Positions 1 through 12,805 of a stretch of DNA of 64,000 bases are shown piece by piece. Position 1 is the first letter of the stretch, and the number at the start of each line of letters is the position of its first letter. Where the stretch lies: positions 119,167 to 183,166 of the forward strand of contig NZ_MOBJ01000003.1 of assembly GCF_003732225.1 (NCBI RefSeq). The letters run 5' to 3'. This DNA comes from Pseudomonas brassicacearum. Lineage in GTDB: Bacteria; Pseudomonadota; Gammaproteobacteria; Pseudomonadales; Pseudomonadaceae. Both the position numbers and the translations under genes were made by a program. A model generated the notes under the pieces. It saw only the letters and a program-made list of their open reading frames with translations. It did no database searches and was not told the origin of the DNA.

Positions 1-15
1 TTGCTCGCGATAGCG
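1..15. repeat. Partial REP element at window edge
   Basis: The first bases match the right half of the GTGGGAGCGAGCTTGCTCGC repeat found many times in this window. The left half lies outside. The rest of positions 16-96 shows nothing else I recognise. Confidence 0.7.
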
Positions 16-96
16 GTCTCACAGACACAGCGTCTCTCAAGGCAACCTCTCTGCTACCATGTCGCGCAAACACTCCTGCCGTGACGACGCCAGCCA

Positions 97-1230
97 ATGC
101 CCGATGCTCCCCGCTCCGCCTCCCAGCCTGAATTGACCGCTCTGTTCGCCACTGTGCAGCAGCATTTCCAGGACGTGATCGTGCCGCTCTGGCAAGGGCC
201 CGGCTGGAACGCGGACATGGCGCTGCCGTATGAAGCGCTGGACGCCGAGCATCGGCCACTGCCGCCACAACGCTACCGGGCCATGGCTTGCGCACGACAG
301 CTGTACCTGTTCGCCAGCCTGATCGGTGAAGTGCCGGCCGCCGAAGAGCGCGCCGCTGCGCTGTTCCGCTCTTTGCAACGGTATTTCCACGATGCCGAGC
401 ACGGCGGCTGGTTCTACAGCATCGATGCCCACGGCGCGCCGCTGGATCAGCGTAAAGACCTCTACACCCACGCCTTCATTCTGTTTGCCTGCGCCCATTA
501 CTGGGCCAAGGTTCGTGAGCCGTTGGTGGAATCGGTGCTCAATGCAGCGCTGGAAGTGGTCGCTCAGCGTTTCGCCACAGGCGACGGTCTGTACGAAGCC
601 AGCCTCGACCGCGACTGGTCGTCGCTCAACACCGGACCATTGCAGAACCCGCTGATGCATCTGGCCGAAGCGTTCCTCGCCACGCTGTCGGTACGCGATG
701 ATGGCCCGGCCCAGGTCGCGCTCAATGCACTCTGCGAGGCCATGCAAAAGCGCTTCATCGACCCGCAGCACGGGGTGATGATGGAAAAACCGCTGGGGGC
801 TGTGAATAACTGGTTTGAACCGGGGCATCAGTTCGAATGGTTCTTTCTGCTGGCATCATCGGCGGCGCTGCGCGGATCAAAACTGCACGCCTCGCTGACC
901 CGCGCATTCGCGTTCACCGAGCAATTGGGCGTCAATCAGCAGACGGGGGCGGTGCGAGCGATGCTCGACCTTGAGCTGGACGGCAGGCCTCGCGATGAAA
1001 CCCAACGCATCTGGGCCCAGGCGGAATACCTGCGCGCCCTGACCTTGCGTCCGGGCAGCGAAGCCTTGCTCGAGCGTCAATTGAAAGCCTTGCAGCAGCG
1101 CTTCCTGCATGCTGGTGGCTGGTACGAATGCCTGGACAGGGATGGCGCGGTCAGCCGCCAGGACATGCCGTCGACCACGCCTTACCATTTGGCGACCTGC
1201 TATCGCGGCCTCGCCGAGTATTTCGGTTGA
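97..1230 (+). CDS. AGE-family sugar epimerase/isomerase
   Basis: A 377-residue protein of the N-acylglucosamine 2-epimerase / mannose isomerase (AGE) family, cytoplasmic, with an alpha6/alpha6 barrel. These enzymes interconvert sugars such as N-acetylglucosamine/N-acetylmannosamine or mannose/fructose; the substrate cannot be read from sequence. Seen: the family's PGHQFEWFF motif near residue 242 with its conserved His, and further candidate active-site His in KDLYTHAF (about 125), NPLMHLAEA (about 188) and TTPYHLATCY (about 365). The length is normal for the family. The ATG at 97 is chosen because earlier ATG/GTG codons at 59 and 81 are out of frame. It stands alone and converges on the CDF gene, with a REP doublet between. 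Confidence 0.85.
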   Translation: MPDAPRSASQPELTALFATVQQHFQDVIVPLWQGPGWNADMALPYEALDAEHRPLPPQRYRAMACARQLYLFASLIGEVPAAEERAAALFRSLQRYFHDAEHGGWFYSIDAHGAPLDQRKDLYTHAFILFACAHYWAKVREPLVESVLNAALEVVAQRFATGDGLYEASLDRDWSSLNTGPLQNPLMHLAEAFLATLSVRDDGPAQVALNALCEAMQKRFIDPQHGVMMEKPLGAVNNWFEPGHQFEWFFLLASSAALRGSKLHASLTRAFAFTEQLGVNQQTGAVRAMLDLELDGRPRDETQRIWAQAEYLRALTLRPGSEALLERQLKALQQRFLHAGGWYECLDRDGAVSRQDMPSTTPYHLATCYRGLAEYFG

Positions 1231-1242
1231 CAGAAAGACCGC

Positions 1243-1308
1243 CATCGCGAGCAAGCTCGCTCCCACAGGTTCAACGGTGTCCTTGTGGGAGCGAGCTTGC
1301 TCGCGATG
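1243..1308. repeat. REP doublet (inverted pair)
   Basis: Two copies of the GTGGGAGCGAGCTTGCTCGC repeat in inverted orientation, about 14 bases apart, between two convergent genes. Such pairs can fold into a long hairpin and may act as a transcript end. Confidence 0.9.
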
Positions 1309-1323
1309 GCAGCGACACGGTCT

Positions 1324-2232
1324 TCAGCCAGCAATCCACTTGCGATCACCGGTAAAACTGATGGTCAGCCAACGCGCCGCGTCAGGCTTGCCAAGTTTCG
1401 CCGAAATCTGATCGCGCAGTTCATCCAGCGTGGCCACGCCATCAAGCCGGTAATCCGCCGGTAACACCACGTGAATCTCGATGAACCGCGCACGCCCGTG
1501 CTTCTGCACATACGAGACGTAGTCGGCAAAACCATGCTCGGCCCTGGCCTCATCCATCACCTGGCGAACCTTGTCATCCAGCTGATCCGGGACAATTCCC
1601 AGCACATCGCGTAACGCCGGCCTGAGGATTTTGAACGCCGGCGCGAGCATGCTCAGGGCCAGCAGGATCAGGATCAACGGGTCGACGTAAGCGGCCCATT
1701 GGCCATAGCCCTGCGTCTTGAGCAGCAGCGCGGTGAGGAAGCTCACCAGCAAGCCGATCGAGAGCATTGCATCCACCAGCCAACTGATGTTGTCGAACTG
1801 GATCAGCGAGGATTTCAACGTGCGATTGCGATAACGGACGTAGAAGAAATAGCCGAAACAGACGACGCTAAGCACCGCCGCAAAAGGAATCACCAGGCCC
1901 AGTTCGATCTCGCGGCCACCGTTGATGATGCCGAACATACCGCTGAGAAAGGCGTAGATCGCAATCAGCAACAGGAAGCTGCCTTCGATCAGCAGCACCA
2001 TCGGTTCGAGATGCCAGAAGCCAAACTGAAAGCGCTGGTTACTTTCCTTGGCGATCAGCTTGGCGGTGATCAGCATCAGGACCTTGATGAAGGTCGCGAT
2101 CAGCGAAAAAAACCCATCGAACAAAATCGATTGGGAGCCAGAAAAAAAACCCGTGACGATCGCGGCGATCGCCACGGCGAACATCAGGATGGTCGATTGT
2201 TTGAGCAGTACCTGCTCACCTCGGTTACTCAC
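1324..2232 (-). CDS. Divergent cation diffusion facilitator (CDF) family transporter
   Basis: A 302-residue inner-membrane protein with about six hydrophobic helices in the first 210 residues and a soluble C-terminal domain (about 215-300), the layout of CDF metal/proton antiporters such as FieF. The TM6 motif YVDPLILI (D184) is present. The usual metal site has two acidic/His ligands in each of TM2 and TM5. Here TM2 reads DGFFS (D39, S43) and TM5 reads SWLVD (S150, D154), so one expected ligand is missing from each. Substrate is therefore unclear. ATG at 2232. Single gene, not obviously in an operon. Confidence 0.8.
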   Translation of the reverse strand: MSNRGEQVLLKQSTILMFAVAIAAIVTGFFSGSQSILFDGFFSLIATFIKVLMLITAKLIAKESNQRFQFGFWHLEPMVLLIEGSFLLLIAIYAFLSGMFGIINGGREIELGLVIPFAAVLSVVCFGYFFYVRYRNRTLKSSLIQFDNISWLVDAMLSIGLLVSFLTALLLKTQGYGQWAAYVDPLILILLALSMLAPAFKILRPALRDVLGIVPDQLDDKVRQVMDEARAEHGFADYVSYVQKHGRARFIEIHVVLPADYRLDGVATLDELRDQISAKLGKPDAARWLTISFTGDRKWIAG

Positions 2233-2332
2233 ATTTGCTCCTTTAAAAACCTTGAAACCGCAGCGTGCGGTGGGGGTTTAAGGAAAGGAGTCTACCTTAC
2301 GGGCACTTTCGCCTGGCTGAACGCAATCGTCG

Positions 2333-2415
2333 GAACGCCGCCCGGAGCAAGCTCGCTCCCACATTTGATCTCTGGTGTTAGCAGATCCCCTGTGGGAGCG
2401 AGCTTGCTCGCGATG
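2333..2415. repeat. REP doublet
   Basis: Inverted pair of the common REP; the left copy is a variant reading CCCGGAGCAAGCTCGCTCCC. It fills most of the gap between the CDF gene and the SDR gene. Confidence 0.85.
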
Positions 2416-2429
2416 AAGATGACTCGGTT

Positions 2430-3299
<870 letters not shown>

Positions 3300-3304
3300 T
3301 CACG

Positions 3305-4537
3305 TCACAGGCTGCGCGCACACTGGATCTGCGAGAAGCTGCCGCCATTGAGGGTGACGACCGTGGGGCTGGTTTTTTCGACCTCGCTGGGGGGCGTCAG
3401 GTGCAGCTCCTTGAGGGCGTTTTGCGGGTTCTGCCAGAGGATTTTCTTGTACCTCACGTAACCCGTGGCTTCACCGCCGCCCGTGACGATCCGGATCGTG
3501 CTGCCGCCGGGTCGATAGTAAAGGGTGGTGCTGGCACCGGTGCAGACATACACATAATCCTTTTGCGGCGCAGGCAGCAAACCGCCCGATAAACCGCCCA
3601 CCAGGCTATACAACACAGCACTGATCGCGAAAATACCGACAAGCCCCGCCACCACCGTCACCCAGCCACTGTAGTCGCCGAACAGTCGAGCCAGGCGACG
3701 AGGCGGCTCATCGGCAATCGCCTCAATCGCAGGCGCGGGCTGAGCAGTCAGTACGACCTCAGGCTTCACTATCGGTAACGCAACCTTGGTGCCAGGCGGC
3801 GCCTGAACCGCGACAGCCGGCGCAACCCGCTGCCTGACGGCCGGTTTCGGCAACCGCGCACGCTGCCGAAGAATGATCCGCGCCTGAAGCACCACATACA
3901 CCGCACACAACAGCGGCAGCACCTGATTGAGCGCCGGCGACTGGCTGTTGACCCAGCCCGCCACCACCGGATCAGACACTGCAATGTCCCCGGCGACATA
4001 GCCCAGCAGTGCCGCACCGATCGACACCAGCAACGGCTGACGCTGCAACAACCGGGTGATCTGCAGGCTGCCAAACATCAGCAGCGGCACGCTCAACAGC
4101 AACCCCAGTACCAGATAAAAGACACTGCCCTGAGCCACCGCCGCCAACCCGACCACGTTGTCCATGCTCATGATCAGATCGGCGGTCAGCACCGTGACCA
4201 CCGCACCACCCAAGGTCTGTGGCGAACTGTCTGACGAGTTGCGCTCTTCGTCGGCCTCTTCCTCAGTCAGCAGTCGTACTGCAATCACCAGCAACAGCAC
4301 GGCGCCGATCAACTTGAGCCACGGCACCAGCAGCAACCAACCGGCCAGCGTGGTCAGCAATGCCCGCAGGGCGATAGCGCCACTGGTGCCGATCAACACG
4401 GCTCGCCGCAGCTGCTCGGGTGGCAACCCGCGGCAGGCCATGGCGATCACCAACGCGTTATCGCCGGACAGGATCAGGTCGAGCAGGAATACCTGAAAGA
4501 CCATACTCAGCGCGTGCAGCGCACCGTCAAATAACAT
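3305..4537 (-). CDS. TerC family integral membrane protein with C-terminal extension
   Basis: A 410-residue protein. The first 230 residues are a TerC/YjbE-type membrane domain of about seven helices; family members are linked to metal (manganese or calcium) handling. The two halves repeat the key motif exactly 100 residues apart: DLILSGDN (D20, D26) and DLIMSMDN (D120, D126). A basic Pro/Ala-rich linker follows, then another hydrophobic helix (about 300-325) and a beta-rich tail of about 80 residues ending at the C-terminus. The tail is not part of ordinary TerC proteins. ATG at 4537 is preferred; the longer reading would begin with TTG at 4555. Confidence 0.8.
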   Translation of the reverse strand: MLFDGALHALSMVFQVFLLDLILSGDNALVIAMACRGLPPEQLRRAVLIGTSGAIALRALLTTLAGWLLLVPWLKLIGAVLLLVIAVRLLTEEEADEERNSSDSSPQTLGGAVVTVLTADLIMSMDNVVGLAAVAQGSVFYLVLGLLLSVPLLMFGSLQITRLLQRQPLLVSIGAALLGYVAGDIAVSDPVVAGWVNSQSPALNQVLPLLCAVYVVLQARIILRQRARLPKPAVRQRVAPAVAVQAPPGTKVALPIVKPEVVLTAQPAPAIEAIADEPPRRLARLFGDYSGWVTVVAGLVGIFAISAVLYSLVGGLSGGLLPAPQKDYVYVCTGASTTLYYRPGGSTIRIVTGGGEATGYVRYKKILWQNPQNALKELHLTPPSEVEKTSPTVVTLNGGSFSQIQCARSL

Positions 4538-4632
4538 CGAGCGTTTTCCCGGCAAGAGACTGCGTCATCGAAACATTATCCCAGCGCGTCGCTCAACCCG
4601 CTGGTCTGCAGGGAGGTCGCTCATGGTGATCC

Positions 4633-5514
4633 CTATCGGCCGATGGTTGTAGCCGGCCCGCTCCGAAACTGCTTGAGGAACTCCGCATCAGGCGTCAACA
4701 CCAGCATCGGCTGGCTCTCCGACAGCGCCTGGCGGTAGGTCTGCAACGAGCGGTACAACTTGTAGAATTGCGGGTCTTTGCTGAACGCCGCCGAGAGAAT
4801 CTGGTTGGCCGCCGCATCCGCTTCACCATGGGTGATTGCCGCCTGGCGCTGGACCTCGGACAGCAACACCGTGCGGTCACGGTCGGCCTTGGCCTGGATT
4901 TGCTGAGCCCATTCAAACCCCTGCGCACGCAGCTCCTTGGCTTCGCGTTGACGCTCGGATTTCATCCGGTCGTAAATCGCCTGGCTGGCCTCCAGCGGCA
5001 GATCGGCGCGGTGCAGGCGCACCTCGGTCACGTCGATGCCGAGTGCTCGGGCCTTGTCCGCCACGTCTTTCTCGATGATCGCGACTTCCTGCTGACGATC
5101 CGTGGACAACAACGAACGCAGCGATATCTCGCCCAGCTTTCGGCGCAACGAAGAGCTGACCATCTGCGTCAGTTGCGCATTGGCCTGGTCCAGCGTTCCG
5201 ACCGTTTGATAGAAACGCAGCGGGTCGTTGATCCGAAAACGCGTATAGGTCTCGACCTCAATACGCTTCTGATCGCCAAGAATCACTTGCTCGGCCGGTG
5301 AGGCCAGGGTTTGCAGACGGCTGTCGTAGAACACGATGGAATCACTGAACGGCACCTTGAACTTGAGCCCCGGCTCGCCGGCCACGCCCATCGGTGCGCC
5401 AAAGCGGATGATCAGTGCCTGTTGCGACTCATCGACGACATAGGCCGATGCGGCCAACGCCCAAAGCGCAATCACGACGATGGCTGCGGCCAGCCATTTG
5501 AAGGTGCGGTTCAT
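4633..5514 (-). CDS. HflC-like SPFH/band-7 protein (second copy)
   Basis: A 293-residue membrane-anchored SPFH protein. It has one N-terminal transmembrane helix (about 7-27), the HflC-like opening AYVVDESQQALIIRFG, an SPFH domain and a charged Ala/Glu-rich coiled coil to the C-terminus. HflC with HflK forms a cage around the FtsH protease in E. coli. This is a paralogue of the canonical hflC at 49.4-50.2 kb. Its ATG overlaps the stop of the upstream HflK-like gene by four bases, so the two are translationally coupled. Whether this pair serves FtsH is unknown. Confidence 0.85.
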   Translation of the reverse strand: MNRTFKWLAAAIVVIALWALAASAYVVDESQQALIIRFGAPMGVAGEPGLKFKVPFSDSIVFYDSRLQTLASPAEQVILGDQKRIEVETYTRFRINDPLRFYQTVGTLDQANAQLTQMVSSSLRRKLGEISLRSLLSTDRQQEVAIIEKDVADKARALGIDVTEVRLHRADLPLEASQAIYDRMKSERQREAKELRAQGFEWAQQIQAKADRDRTVLLSEVQRQAAITHGEADAAANQILSAAFSKDPQFYKLYRSLQTYRQALSESQPMLVLTPDAEFLKQFRSGPATTIGR

Positions 5515-6545
5515 GGTCGGGCGTCCTTCTGCTGCGGTTTGCCAGGCTCGCTCAGCGGCATGTAAGGCACCACCCCGGACATGCCTTTGCCGGAAGAGTC
5601 GATGATGACTTTGGAGGCCTTTTTCAGGACTTCATCCATGCTCTCCATGTACAGGCGCCACGCGGTGACGTCTTTGGATTGCACGTAGCTGTTGTAGACC
5701 GAAAGAAACCGCTTGGCCTCGCCCTCGGCCAGGTTGCCGACTTGTGCCTGGTAAGCTTCGGCTTCCTGGGTGATACGCGCCGCGTCGCCGCGAGCGCGGG
5801 GAATCACGTCATTGGCATAGGCTTCGGCTTCGTTGCGGGCGCGCTCCTGGTCGGCGCGGGCTCGCTGCACATCGTTGAACGCATCGATCACCTGCGGCGG
5901 CGGATCGACCCGTTGCAGTTGCACCTGAGTGATGAGAATCCCGGCCTGTTCGCGGTCCAGCAGTTGCTGCAGCAAGTCCCGGGTTTCATCGGCGATCTGC
6001 GCACGCTTGTCGGACATCACCGATTGAATCGGCGTACGCCCAATCACCTCGCGCAGCGCGCTTTCGGCCGCGAGTTTCACCGAGCGCTCCGGGTCGCTGA
6101 TTTTGAACAGGTAGAGTCGCGCGTCCTTGATCCGCCAGAACACCGTGCAATCGGCTTCGACGATGTTTTCATCTCCGGTGAGCATCTGCTTGTCGCGCGC
6201 GCCATTGCTCGCCGCGCTCTGCACACTGCTACTGGTGCCCAGTTGCAGCTGATTGACCTGAGTGATCCTGGGTAACAGGACGGTTTCGACAGGATAGGGC
6301 AAGTGATAGTGCAGCCCGGATTCAGCGGTCTGTTGCCAACGCCCGAAGCGCAGCACGATGCCCTGTTCATCCGGCTGAACCTTGTAGATACCGGAGCTGA
6401 TCCAGGCCAGGAATATCAGCCCGCCGATCAATACCAGGCCCCGTCCACCGAGATCCATCACCGCCAGGTGGTAGCCGATTCGTTGACGCAACCGGCGCGT
6501 CGGGCTGACGGGTTCGGCAGGAGCAAAGGCGTTGCTATCGGTCAT
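5511..6545 (-). CDS. HflK-like SPFH/band-7 protein (second copy)
   Basis: A 344-residue partner of the preceding gene. One transmembrane helix near residues 36-56 is followed by SGIYKVQPDEQGIVLRFG, the usual HflK junction, an SPFH domain and a coiled coil (about 220-290). Compared with the canonical HflK at 50.2-51.4 kb it lacks the Gly/Asn-rich N-terminal tail and instead has a short Pro/Arg-rich one. Start ATG at 6545; longer in-frame readings run into the upstream noncoding stretch. First gene of a two-gene operon. Confidence 0.85.
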   Translation of the reverse strand: MTDSNAFAPAEPVSPTRRLRQRIGYHLAVMDLGGRGLVLIGGLIFLAWISSGIYKVQPDEQGIVLRFGRWQQTAESGLHYHLPYPVETVLLPRITQVNQLQLGTSSSVQSAASNGARDKQMLTGDENIVEADCTVFWRIKDARLYLFKISDPERSVKLAAESALREVIGRTPIQSVMSDKRAQIADETRDLLQQLLDREQAGILITQVQLQRVDPPPQVIDAFNDVQRARADQERARNEAEAYANDVIPRARGDAARITQEAEAYQAQVGNLAEGEAKRFLSVYNSYVQSKDVTAWRLYMESMDEVLKKASKVIIDSSGKGMSGVVPYMPLSEPGKPQQKDARP

Positions 6546-6717
6546 GCAATGGCTCCATGTCGTCAAATGACGAGCGCCCATTCGGGGGCGCCAAGGCGCG
6601 CAGAGTACCTGAACCCAAAACCGCGAAAATGAAAATCCTGTCATGTTCGCTGTACAGAAAACGCTCAACTGCTGCCAGGCCTTGGCCGCTCTGGCTCGTA
6701 GCCAACTGCACGCACCT

Positions 6718-7202
6718 TATCCACAGCCCCGTCCACAGTCTTTGGGGGCAAGTGCAAACCTTGAGACGCGCTATCTACAAGGCTTTGCGGGCAGATTTGA
6801 AAGTTTTTTGCTTGACCTGGGCACTGACAAGTGTAGCCAGCATCGGTCGGTGCGACCGACCAGTCACCGAGGCGATGGCTCCACGCCAGTAATTACGGCC
6901 CTTTGCCGAGTCTTTCCAGAGTTTAACCACAGACTTATCCACAGGCCGAGCAACGACTTTTCAGCCGGTGGGCGTCGGCAATAAAAAGGTTGACAAGGCT
7001 CACTCAAGGCCGCGTAAAAACGCCTGATCAAAAAACAACCACAACCCTGCAAGCCACGCCGTTAAAGGCCTTCAGACAGTTGCTACCATGTTACCCACAG
7101 CCAGCTCCACAGCAAACGGGGACAAGTCAAAACTGTGGAAAAACAGCTATTTGCAGCGGCTTTATGTCGCGCTTTAGCAGGTTGAAAATATTGTTTTCCA
7201 CA
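6718..7202. promoter_or_regulatory. Cluster of DnaA-box-like sequences
   Basis: Two perfect TTATCCACA boxes (6718-6726 and 6935-6943) and four one-mismatch copies: TTAACCACA 6923-6931, TTACCCACA 7091-7099, TTTTCCACA 7194-7202, and the same on the minus strand at 7134-7142. Six sites in under 500 bases is dense. It could titrate DnaA or control the flanking gene. dnaA, dnaN and rpmH are not next to it, so it is not the normal Pseudomonas oriC position. Confidence 0.5.
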
Positions 7203-7230
7203 ATTTCCAGAAAGGGCACCACCGTCCCCT

Positions 7231-7320
7231 GTGGGAGCGAGCTTGCTCGCGATGACGGCGGCACAGTCAGCATCGAGGTGACTGATCTACCGCTATCGCG
7301 AGCAAGCTCGCGCCCACAAG
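7231..7320. repeat. REP doublet
   Basis: Inverted pair of the GTGGGAGCGAGC-type repeat separated by about 45 bases, downstream of livF. Confidence 0.9.
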
Positions 7321-7341
7321 GGTTGATGTGTTTTGGAGATA

Positions 7342-7373
7342 TAAAAAAGCCCCGGCGATTGCTCGTCGGGGCT
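7342..7373 (-). terminator. Rho-independent terminator of the liv operon
   Basis: On the minus strand an AGCCCCGACGA / TCGCCGGGGCT stem with a four-base loop is followed by a run of T. It lies about 20 bases after the livF stop. Confidence 0.85.
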
Positions 7374-7391
7374 GGAGACTTCAGCAGATAA

Positions 7392-8104
<713 letters not shown>

Positions 8105-8108
<4 letters not shown>

Positions 8109-8976
8109 ACCAGCTCCTCTTCATCAGCACCCAGGTAGGCGGCAATCACTTTCGGATCGTTGCGGATCGCTTGAGGGTCACCCTCGGCGATCACGTTGCC
8201 GTGGTCCAGCACCACGATGTGGTCGGAAATGCTCATTACCATGCCCATGTCGTGTTCAATCAGCACCACGGTAATGTCGTGGTCGTCGCGCAGATGTCGA
8301 ATCATCGCGCTGAGCGCCTCGGTTTCCTGCGGGTTGAGGCCCGCCGCCGGTTCGTCCAGACAAATGATCTTGGGCCGGGTGCACATGGCCCGGGCGATTT
8401 CCAGGCGGCGTTGCTGGCCGTAGGAAAGCTCACCGGCCAGGCGGTTGGCGCAGTCCACCAGATCGACCACTTCCAGCCAGTAGAAGGCGTGGTCCAGGGC
8501 ATCGCTTTCAGCCTTGCGGTAGCCTTTGGTGTTGAGAATGCCGGACACCAGGTTGCGGTTGACCCACATGTGCTGGGCTACCAGCAGGTTCTCGATCACC
8601 GACATTTCCCTGAACAGGCGAATGTTCTGGAAGGTCCGCGCCAAGCCGGCGCGGTTGATCAGGTGCGTGCCACCGAACATCTTGTAGCGGAGTCGGTTGA
8701 CGAAGCTTTTCGGCGAAACGAAATCGGTCGCCTTGAACGGTTCCCCGAGCATTTTGATGACGTTGGTTTTCACCCCGCGGGTGTTGAGCTCGATACGCCC
8801 GCCAGAGGCTTTGTAGAATCCGGTCAGGCAGTTGAACACCGTGGTCTTGCCCGCACCGTTGGGGCCGATCAACGCGAAGATCGAGTTGCGTTTGACCTTC
8901 AGGCTGACGTCGCTCAGGGCTTTGATGCCGCCGAAGTGCATCATCAGGTTCTCTACCGAGAGAATGATTTCATCGC

Positions 8977-8980
<4 letters not shown>
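8105..8980 (-). CDS. livG: Branched-chain amino acid ABC transporter ATPase LivG
   Basis: A 291-residue ABC ATPase. Seen: Walker A GPNGAGKTT (about 38-46), signature LSYGQQRRLEIARA, Walker B IICLDEPAAGLNP and LIEHDMGMVM, the LivG form of the H-loop. An insert of about 25 residues after the first strands (around 65-100) is usual for LivG/BraF. It overlaps livM upstream and livF downstream by four bases each, so all three are translated as a coupled unit. Confidence 0.95.
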
Positions 8981-10275
<1,295 letters not shown>

Positions 10276-10277
10276 AC

Positions 10278-11195
<918 letters not shown>

Positions 11196-11383
11196 GCACT
11201 CTCACTAACTTGAGAGGCCACCGCGAACCCGGTGTCGATGAGCCCTTGTGAGGCGCACCTGGCCAGGTTCATGTGGCTCAGAAGAAAAATACCGGGTCGG
11301 CATGATTGCAGAACCCATGACCAAAGCCGGACCTGCGCCCCACGACGGATATCGAGAGACCCAGGCCTGGCGATGCGCTTATC

Positions 11384-12517
11384 TCACTTCTGTTTTTCCA
11401 GCTGGTGGTATTTGCCCGCAGCATCCCACTGGTAAACCACGTAGTCGGAGATTTTCAGGTCGCCCTTGGTATCCCATTCCTTCTTGCCCATCACGGTCTC
11501 CACCGGATGCGCTTTCAGCCATTTAGCAGCGTCTTCGCCTTTGTTTGTCTTGGCACCGTTGAAGCCGGCAGCCAGGGCCTGTACCGAAGCGTAGGCGTAC
11601 AGGGTGTAGCCTTCAGGCTCGTAACCGGATTTGCGGAAGGTTTCCACGACAGCCTTGCTGTCTGGAATCAGACGCGGGTCAGCGCCAAAGGTCATGTACA
11701 CGCCGTCGACGTAAGGAGCACCACCGGCAGTCGTGACCATTTCGTCAGTCACGATGCCGTCATCGGACATGAACTTGACGTCTTTCAGACCTTGCTCGCG
11801 CAGTTGGTGGACCAGTGGACCGGCTTCCGGGTGCAGGCCGCCGAAGTAAAGGACGTCAGCCCCTACCGAACGGACCTTGGTGATCAGGGCGCTGAAATCT
11901 TTCTCGCCACGGGTCAGACCTTCTTCAAGAACCGGTTTCACGCCACGCGCGGTCAACTGCTTGGCAGTCGCGTCCGCCAGGCCTTTACCGTAGGTGTCCT
12001 TGTCGTTGATGACGGCAACTTTCTTGCCTTTCAGGACGTCGACGATGTAGTTACCCGCGACGATACCTTGCTGGTCATCGCGCCCGCACATACGCATCAT
12101 GGCAGGCAGGCCGCGCTCGGTGACCGCCGGGTTGGTAGAGCCCGGAGTGATTGCGATGACGCCGGCGTCGGAGTAGACCTCGGAAGCAGGGATGGTCGAC
12201 GACGAGCAGAAGTGCCCGACAACGCCGATAACCTTGTCCTGGACCATTTTGTTCGCAACAGCCACAGCCTGTTTCGGTTCGCAGGCGTCATCGCCCTGGA
12301 CCAGAACAATTTTTTCGCCGTTGATGCCGCCCTTGGCGTTGATTGCATCCGCCGCAGCTTGCGCACCTTTCATATATTGCAAGCCGAAGGAAGCGCTAGG
12401 ACCGGTCATCGGACCTGCCACACCAATTTTGACATCAGCCTGAACAAACGAAGAAACACCCAATGCAGTAGCGACTGCGAGTGCCAGAAAACCTTTCCTG
12501 TAAAACGTCTGCGACAT
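11384..12517 (-). CDS. livK: Periplasmic branched-chain amino acid-binding protein LivK
   Basis: A 377-residue solute-binding protein. Signal peptide about 1-27 ending SFVQA before DVKIGVAGPMTGPSASFG. A two-lobe periplasmic binding fold follows; GHFCSSSTIPASEVY carries the family's ligand-binding Ser/Thr loop. A Cys pair (DDACEP and HFCSSS) matches the disulphide of Leu/Ile/Val-binding proteins. Start ATG 12517 with AGGAG nine bases upstream; the in-frame extension to 12550 has no ribosome site. First gene of the liv operon, preceded by a sigma-54 promoter. Confidence 0.95.
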   Translation of the reverse strand: MSQTFYRKGFLALAVATALGVSSFVQADVKIGVAGPMTGPSASFGLQYMKGAQAAADAINAKGGINGEKIVLVQGDDACEPKQAVAVANKMVQDKVIGVVGHFCSSSTIPASEVYSDAGVIAITPGSTNPAVTERGLPAMMRMCGRDDQQGIVAGNYIVDVLKGKKVAVINDKDTYGKGLADATAKQLTARGVKPVLEEGLTRGEKDFSALITKVRSVGADVLYFGGLHPEAGPLVHQLREQGLKDVKFMSDDGIVTDEMVTTAGGAPYVDGVYMTFGADPRLIPDSKAVVETFRKSGYEPEGYTLYAYASVQALAAGFNGAKTNKGEDAAKWLKAHPVETVMGKKEWDTKGDLKISDYVVYQWDAAGKYHQLEKQK

Positions 12518-12748
12518 GTGATGGTGCTCCTGAGGTTTTTTAGTTAGCACAGCAACTTCAGCGGAAGCTTTGATTCAGCTACAAAGCGCAGAGCAAGTGG
12601 CGTGCCATCAGTTTTTTATTCTTCAAAAAGTCGCTGCTTTATTGTTATTACGACTGTTTCGGGCCCTTTTTCATTGGGCGTGCAACCGTCTAAACCGCGG
12701 AAGGTGAAACCATTTCATTTTTTAGGCGCAACCCGAGCGCGCCATCAT

Positions 12749-12764
12749 TGCAACCGCGGTGCCA
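12749..12764 (-). promoter_or_regulatory. Sigma-54 (RpoN) promoter of the liv operon
   Basis: On the minus strand the sequence TGGCAC-CGCGG-TTGCA matches the sigma-54 consensus TGGCAC-N5-TTGCA at every fixed base, with GG and GC at the -24/-12 spacing. The predicted start site is near 12738, giving a leader of about 220 bases to the livK ATG. Confidence 0.75.
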
Positions 12765-12805
12765 AACGACGTGCAACCAGCCTGTAACAGCGTGCGTCAC
12801 CGAAC

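Larger units (their letters stand above)
6546..7391. other. Gene-free stretch with DnaA-box cluster, REP doublet and terminator
   Basis: About 850 bases with no convincing gene on either strand. It holds the DnaA-box-like cluster at 6718-7202, a REP doublet at 7231-7320 and the liv operon terminator at 7342-7373, each listed separately. Confidence 0.8.

Noticed and set aside
6718..7202. DnaA-box cluster as the chromosomal origin oriC
   Set aside because: No dnaA, dnaN, rpmH or gidA/parAB gene is near and no clear AT-rich unwinding tract was seen; kept only as a box cluster.
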